From contig NC_016041.1 of the NCBI RefSeq assembly GCF_000226565.1, forward strand, positions 1,178,001-1,242,000: a stretch of DNA of 64,000 nt, given 5' to 3'. The notes under the pieces were generated by a model, which was given only the letters and a program-made list of their open reading frames with translations, did not search any database and was not told where the DNA came from. This DNA is from Glaciecola nitratireducens FR1064 (lineage in GTDB: Bacteria; Pseudomonadota; Gammaproteobacteria; Enterobacterales; Alteromonadaceae). Numbering within the stretch: position 1 is the first letter of the stretch; each line of letters opens with the position of its first letter. A program made the translations under genes and the position numbers. This document shows, piece after piece, positions 60,059 to 64,000 of this stretch.

Positions 60059-62868
60059 ATGAGCTATCAAGTATTGGCAAGGAAATGGCGACCACAAAAA
60101 TTCGCTGAGCTAGTTGGCCAAGAGCATGTTGTTAGTGCTATTTCCAACGCACTTGATAACGACAAGTTACATCACGCTTACTTGTTTACTGGAACACGAG
60201 GCGTTGGTAAAACAACAATAGCTCGAATATTTTCAAAAAGTTTGAACTGTGAAACAGGGCAAAGTGCAACACCATGTGGCACCTGCGATGCCTGTCGAGA
60301 TATCGATGAAGGCCGATTCGTAGATTTGTTGGAGATAGACGCAGCTTCAAGAACAAAAGTCGAAGACACGAGAGAGTTGCTCGATAATGTTCAGTACAAG
60401 CCCACTCGCGGACGCTTTAAAGTATATTTGATCGATGAAGTGCATATGCTTTCTAAGCACAGCTTCAACGCTTTATTAAAAACATTGGAAGAGCCTCCTC
60501 CGCACGTTAAGTTTTTGCTAGCGACGACGGATCCGCAAAAACTACCTGTCACAATATTATCCAGATGTTTACAGTTTAGTCTCAAAGCTTTGTCTCGAGA
60601 ACAGATTCAAAAGCAGCTAGAGTATATTTTAGAGCAAGAAAGTATCCCGTCTGAACGAGTGGCTTTATCGCATTTAGCTCGGGCCGCTCAAGGGAGCATG
60701 CGCGACGCATTGAGCTTAACCGATCAAGCAATTGCTCAGGGTAATAATCAAGTAACAGCTCAAATTGTTACGGATATGCTTGGTCTACTAGATAAAAATC
60801 AAGTATTACGATTGGTTAAAGCTGTTATTGAAAAGAATAGTCAGGAAGCCCTGAAACAGTTAGATGAAATTTGTGTACACGCGCCAGACTATTCGCAAGT
60901 GTTGTCAGAAGTTCTGAGTTTGTTACATCAAGTGTCATTAACACAAATAGTGCCTGATATCTGTAAAATTGAAACCTTGAGCGCGCGGGCTGTTTATCAA
61001 TTATCAAAGTCGGTATCCGCAGAACATATTCAATTGTTGTATCAGCTCGTGTTGCAAGGCAAAAAAGATTTACCTTTCGCTCCGGATGCTTTTACTGGCT
61101 TGCAGATGACTATACTGCGTATGCTTGCGTTTAGCCCAGCTCAGGCAGTTGAACTTGATTTAGAAACTGCACACACCGACGCTTTGGCAGAAAAAAAAAC
61201 AGTCGACTTAGCCTCGAAGGCTTCTAATGCTTCAAAAGAACTTAATACAACAGAAGTTCCTGTTGCTTCAGTACAAAATAACCAAACGCTTCCTACTGAA
61301 AATAAGCCGGTAATTCCAACACAAAAACTTGACACACAATCCCCAGAAAATATCCTTTTAGCAGAACAAGCAGAACAAGCAGAACAAGCAGAACAAGCAG
61401 AACAAGCAGAACAAGCAGAACAAGCAGAAACAAGCAAGAACAAGCAAGAACAAGCAGAACAAGCAGAACAAGACAGAACAAGCAGAACAAGCAGAACAAG
61501 ACAGAACAAGCAGAACAAGATATTTTCAATATGTCTTTCGTGGACGAAGATGTTGAACAAACAATGTTTGATGAGTTTCACGAACTACAAGATGAAGCGC
61601 AAACACAGCGTGAGCACGCGGCTAGTTTATTAACGCCAGAAGTAACAGATTCAGCGCTACATACTCCTAATGCAGAACAAAATATCGAAGAAAATGCAGA
61701 GCCTCTGCAAGATAATCTAAGCACGACAACTGATTTACTAGCACTTCACGAATTACTTGAGAACGAAGAGCCTGAAGACGAGGCACAGAGCACTGAAGTT
61801 GAAGGCAGCACATCGTCTTTGTTTGATCGTTTAATGAAGCAAGATAATTCCATATTTGTTACTAATGATAACTTGCCGAAGTCGGATTCAAATAAAGACT
61901 CAGGTGGAGCAGAAAGCAAGATTATTAGAAACCCATTGATTGAAACTCAGGGCGAAGTGCCGCCTTGGGATGACATAGTCCAATCGAATGAGCAGAATGC
62001 TGATGTTGTTGAACCATTTACGGCTGCTGGCCTAGAAAGTCTGGAAGAACATGTCGAAACGACGGATGACGACGAAATTGATTTTGATGAAGCAGACGAC
62101 GCGCCTTTTGAAAAAGCGTCGGTAGCATCAAAAGAAGAAGAGCTGCAAAGTATATCCCTCGAATCTGACTCACAAACCAATGATGCTCATAATGTAAACC
62201 AAGCTTTTACTGAACTGCCGCCCGTTGATGGTGTTGACCAAATGGATGATGCGCAAAGAACTAGCGAGCAGGTAGGTGTTAAGCAGGAAGCTCCCCCAGA
62301 GTATTTAGAAACAGAGCACGTGGACGACATATACCCAGAAGAACGACAAAGTACGCCAGAAAAACAATTCGTAGATACCGCAGATGAAATTGCGGCGATG
62401 TTTGGGCATGGTGTGAACGACCTCAGCAACGTAAAAATAACTCATCCACAAATTGCACCTTATTTAGAAAATGGTGAAAAATTATTAAGAGCGAAACAAA
62501 TTAATAAATGGAGTGATTTTATTGAAGAGCTGGGTGTTGGAGGGTTGAATAAACAACTTTTGCTACAATCTAATTTAGTACAACACGGTGAACACTTCAT
62601 CATTCGCATTGATGAACGCAACAAGCACTTGGACGAAGAGCAACACCACGCTACGATTACCGAAGCACTGAGTAATTTTTATCAAAAGCCTGTCACCTTT
62701 GAAGTGCAGTGCGGTGATGTAGACGAAACACCATTTCAAATACAGCAACAGATATCGTTGGTAAGACACCAACATGCCCACAAGGTTGTGGAAACTAATG
62801 ATTCAATTCAAGAATTGATAAAAGCGTTTGAAGGACGAGTTATTGAAGGTTCTATAAAACCAAGGTAA
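60059..62868 (+). CDS. dnaX: DNA polymerase III tau/gamma subunit (dnaX), frameshifted in a repeat
   Basis: Clamp-loader ATPase. Frame 2 from 60059 has domains I-III intact: Walker A GTRGVGKT (45-52), zinc cysteines 64/73/76/79, DEVHML, and the SRC motif (ILSRC). It runs through a repeat (61361-61518) and, as written, ends at 61633 with nonsense after the repeat. The C-terminal tau half (acidic linker, then domain V) lies in frame 1 up to 62868. Ignoring the five extra bases in the repeat gives about 934 residues, well above E. coli tau (643). Either a sequencing/assembly slip, true mutation, or recoding; see findings. Domain V is needed to bind polymerase alpha, so a working cell presumably makes it. 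Confidence 0.88.
61190..61227 (+). promoter_or_regulatory. Candidate dnaX slippage site (A9 tract and hairpin)
   Basis: Codons GAA AAA AAA ACA (61190-61201) contain nine As (61191-61199). Slippage by one base leads at once to a stop: -1 to TAA (61225-61227), giving about 389 residues, and +1 to TAG (61209-61211). A 5-bp hairpin AGCCT/AGGCT (61210-61222) follows. The tract lies at the end of domain III, where gamma ends in other bacteria; A9 is also the length used for transcriptional slippage in Thermus dnaX. Confidence 0.55.
61361..61518 (+). repeat. 17-copy 9-bp tandem repeat coding Ala-Glu-Gln
   Basis: Unit GCAGAACAA, 12 perfect copies (9 bp) and five 10-bp copies: GCAGAAACAA at 61424, GCAAGAACAA at 61434 and 61444, GACAGAACAA at 61472 and 61500. 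Total 158 bp, so the frame changes by +5 (net -1). In the correct frame it codes AEQ repeats in the tau linker. The last copy is back in the frame that carries the tau C-terminus. Confidence 0.97.
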
Positions 62869-62938
62869 CAAACGACCCGTATTGATAACTATTGATAGGA
62901 CAATTTGAGTTCTGTCCAAGATAAATTAGGAGATGAAA

Positions 62939-63265
62939 ATGTTTAAAGGCGGCATGGGTAATATGATGAAGCAGGCCCAGCAAATGCAAGAGAAAATGAA
63001 AAAAGCACAGGATGAACTCGCTTCCCTAGAAGTAACAGGAGAGTCTGGTGCCGGCCTAGTTAAGGTGACAATGACTTGTAATCATAATGTGAGACGAGTA
63101 GAGATCGACCCATCTCTTATGGAAGATGATAAAGACATGATTGAAGATTTGGTTGCTGCGGCAACAAATGACGCTGTGCGTCGCGTTGCTGAAACAAGTC
63201 AAGAAAAAATGGGTTCAGTAACTGGCGGGATGAATCTGCCACCTGGCTTTAAGATGCCTTTCTAG
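62939..63265 (+). CDS. ybaB: Nucleoid-associated protein YbaB/EbfC
   Basis: Small DNA-binding protein of 108 residues, dimeric in the family. It has the N-terminal glycine/methionine-rich stretch ([20 protein letters not shown]), the core [15 protein letters not shown] and C-terminal [13 protein letters not shown]. The ATG at 62939 follows TTAGGAG with good spacing; an ATG at 62933 directly abuts that site. In the dnaX-ybaB-recR cluster, but recR is unusually far (290 bp). Confidence 0.95.
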   Translation: MFKGGMGNMMKQAQQMQEKMKKAQDELASLEVTGESGAGLVKVTMTCNHNVRRVEIDPSLMEDDKDMIEDLVAAATNDAVRRVAETSQEKMGSVTGGMNLPPGFKMPF

Positions 63266-63343
63266 CTTTAAGTCGATTCAATGCATTAGTTTGTTATTTG
63301 CTAAAGATAGCAGGTGAGACGGGGTGATGTTTTGGTAAGGAAG

Positions 63344-63405
63344 GTTTGGCATGCAAGCAATGACAGCATGCCAAACTTAGTACATAGCTTTTAGATACTA
63401 AAAGC
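63344..63405. other. Two perfect hairpins in the ybaB-recR gap
   Basis: Hairpin 1: arms 63344-63354/63366-63376 (11 bp, 11-nt loop). Hairpin 2: arms 63387-63394/63398-63405 (8 bp, 3-nt loop). Neither is followed by a T run. The 290-bp gap (63266-63555) is otherwise without a gene. They could be a small RNA, a repeat element or an RNA-processing site in the operon. Confidence 0.6.
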
Positions 63406-63555
63406 GATAGTTAGCTCCATTAGAAACTCTACGACCAGTTAGGCCTTGGTAACACAACAAGACACCTTCACTCACGCAAGAGATGAAATTACACAGGGCA
63501 ACAAATTCATCACTTCATGTTATTATTCACTTTTATCATTCGAGAAGTTTTATCT

Positions 63556-64000
63556 ATGTCATTCAGTCCTCTTATTAACGAATTAATTACAGCATTAAAA
63601 TGTCTTCCAGGTGTTGGCGCTAAAAGCGCTCAGCGGATGGCGTTTACACTGTTGGAAAGAAATCGTGAAGGAGCAATGACATTGAGTAGAGTGCTGCATG
63701 ATGCAATGGAGCACGTCTCACACTGTGAACAGTGTAGAACGTTTACAGAAACTCGCTTATGTAAAATATGCGAAAGCCCTATGCGCAGTGAAAGCGGGCA
63801 GCTATGTATTGTTGAATCACCGCAGGATGTACTAGCGGTCGAGCAAACTTCGGAATATAAAGGAAAGTATTTCGTGTTGATGGGTCATTTGTCTCCCATT
63901 GATGGTATTGGTCCTGCTGAAATCGGCTTAAGTGAGTTAGCTCTGCTTTTGGACAAAGAATCTATTCAAGAAGTTATCTTGGCAACTAACCCAACAGTAG
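63556..64000 (+). CDS. recR: Recombination protein RecR (partial, runs off the window)
   Basis: RecR works with RecO and RecF to load RecA at gaps. The first 148 codons are present: the helix-hairpin-helix [14 protein letters not shown], the C4 zinc finger HCEQCRTF...LCKICESP, and the start of the Toprim domain ([15 protein letters not shown]). No frameshift is seen; the C-terminal quarter lies beyond the end. Confidence 0.96.
   Translation, partial: MSFSPLINELITALKCLPGVGAKSAQRMAFTLLERNREGAMTLSRVLHDAMEHVSHCEQCRTFTETRLCKICESPMRSESGQLCIVESPQDVLAVEQTSEYKGKYFVLMGHLSPIDGIGPAEIGLSELALLLDKESIQEVILATNPTV

Noticed and set aside
61361-61518. Repeat tract as a CRISPR array
   Set aside because: Units are directly adjacent 9-10 bp copies with no spacers, lying inside a coding region.
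61141-61581. Minus-strand Cys-Ser-Ala repeat ORF
   Set aside because: It is the complement of the dnaX Ala-Glu-Gln repeat, with no start site and no support outside the tract.

Overview
This window is a chromosomal segment of a gammaproteobacterium. Gene order, Na+-type flagellar stator genes and the rRNA sequence point to the marine Alteromonadales (Glaciecola/Paraglaciecola/Alteromonas-like); the genus is an inference. DNA is moderately AT-rich, nearly all genes are core housekeeping genes, and no phage, insertion sequence or CRISPR array was seen.

Layout. 61-7659: rpoE-rseABC envelope-stress operon, then lepA-lepB-rnc-era, with a strongly structured leader in front of rnc. 7702-11441: pdxH, a TatD nuclease, smp(ytjB)/serB and creA. 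11621-18272: a signalling block with a PAS-PAS-GGDEF-EAL protein, a PrnB-like (heme dioxygenase superfamily) protein and a large protein with two PilZ domains. 18518-25146: radA, an alpha/beta hydrolase, ettA, a stand-alone lpxD, glyA. 25244-31291: nrdR-ribD-ribE-ribB(X)-ribH-nusB-thiL-pgpA. 31358-36464: dxs-ispA-xseB (minus) opposite pomAB (plus). 36610-43317: an ECF sigma/ChrR stress regulon with a five-gene membrane-lipid operon (cfa, DUF1365, FAD oxidoreductase, SDR, NTF2-like) and a lone LON-domain gene. 43421-48798: bamD, rluD-pgeF, clpB. 48901-49416: a decayed TPR pseudogene. 49691-50578: pssA. 50817-56790: a full rRNA operon 16S-tRNA-Ile-tRNA-Ala-23S-5S with promoters, boxA sites and processing stems. 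57108-59494: a small EF-hand protein, a chemoreceptor with a C-terminal sensor, and a tiny membrane protein. 59513-64000: apt-dnaX-ybaB-recR (recR runs off the end).

Most notable. (1) Three promoter-like sites of the form GATCT-N15/16-(C/T)GTA precede the sigma/chrR operon, the LON gene and the lipid operon, so all three units look like one sigma-factor regulon. (2) dnaX carries a 17-copy 9-bp Ala-Glu-Gln repeat in which five copies have one extra base; as written the gene is split into two frames. A nine-A tract sits just upstream, at the place where a gamma subunit would end. (3) The lepB-rnc spacer folds into tandem and nested stems, a good candidate for RNase III autoregulation. (4) Two copies of a covarying hairpin element lie in the rRNA spacers on either side of 23S. 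(5) A TPR gene is broken by in-frame stops. No wholly new multi-gene system was found; the sigma/ChrR lipid regulon and the dnaX repeat are the best leads.
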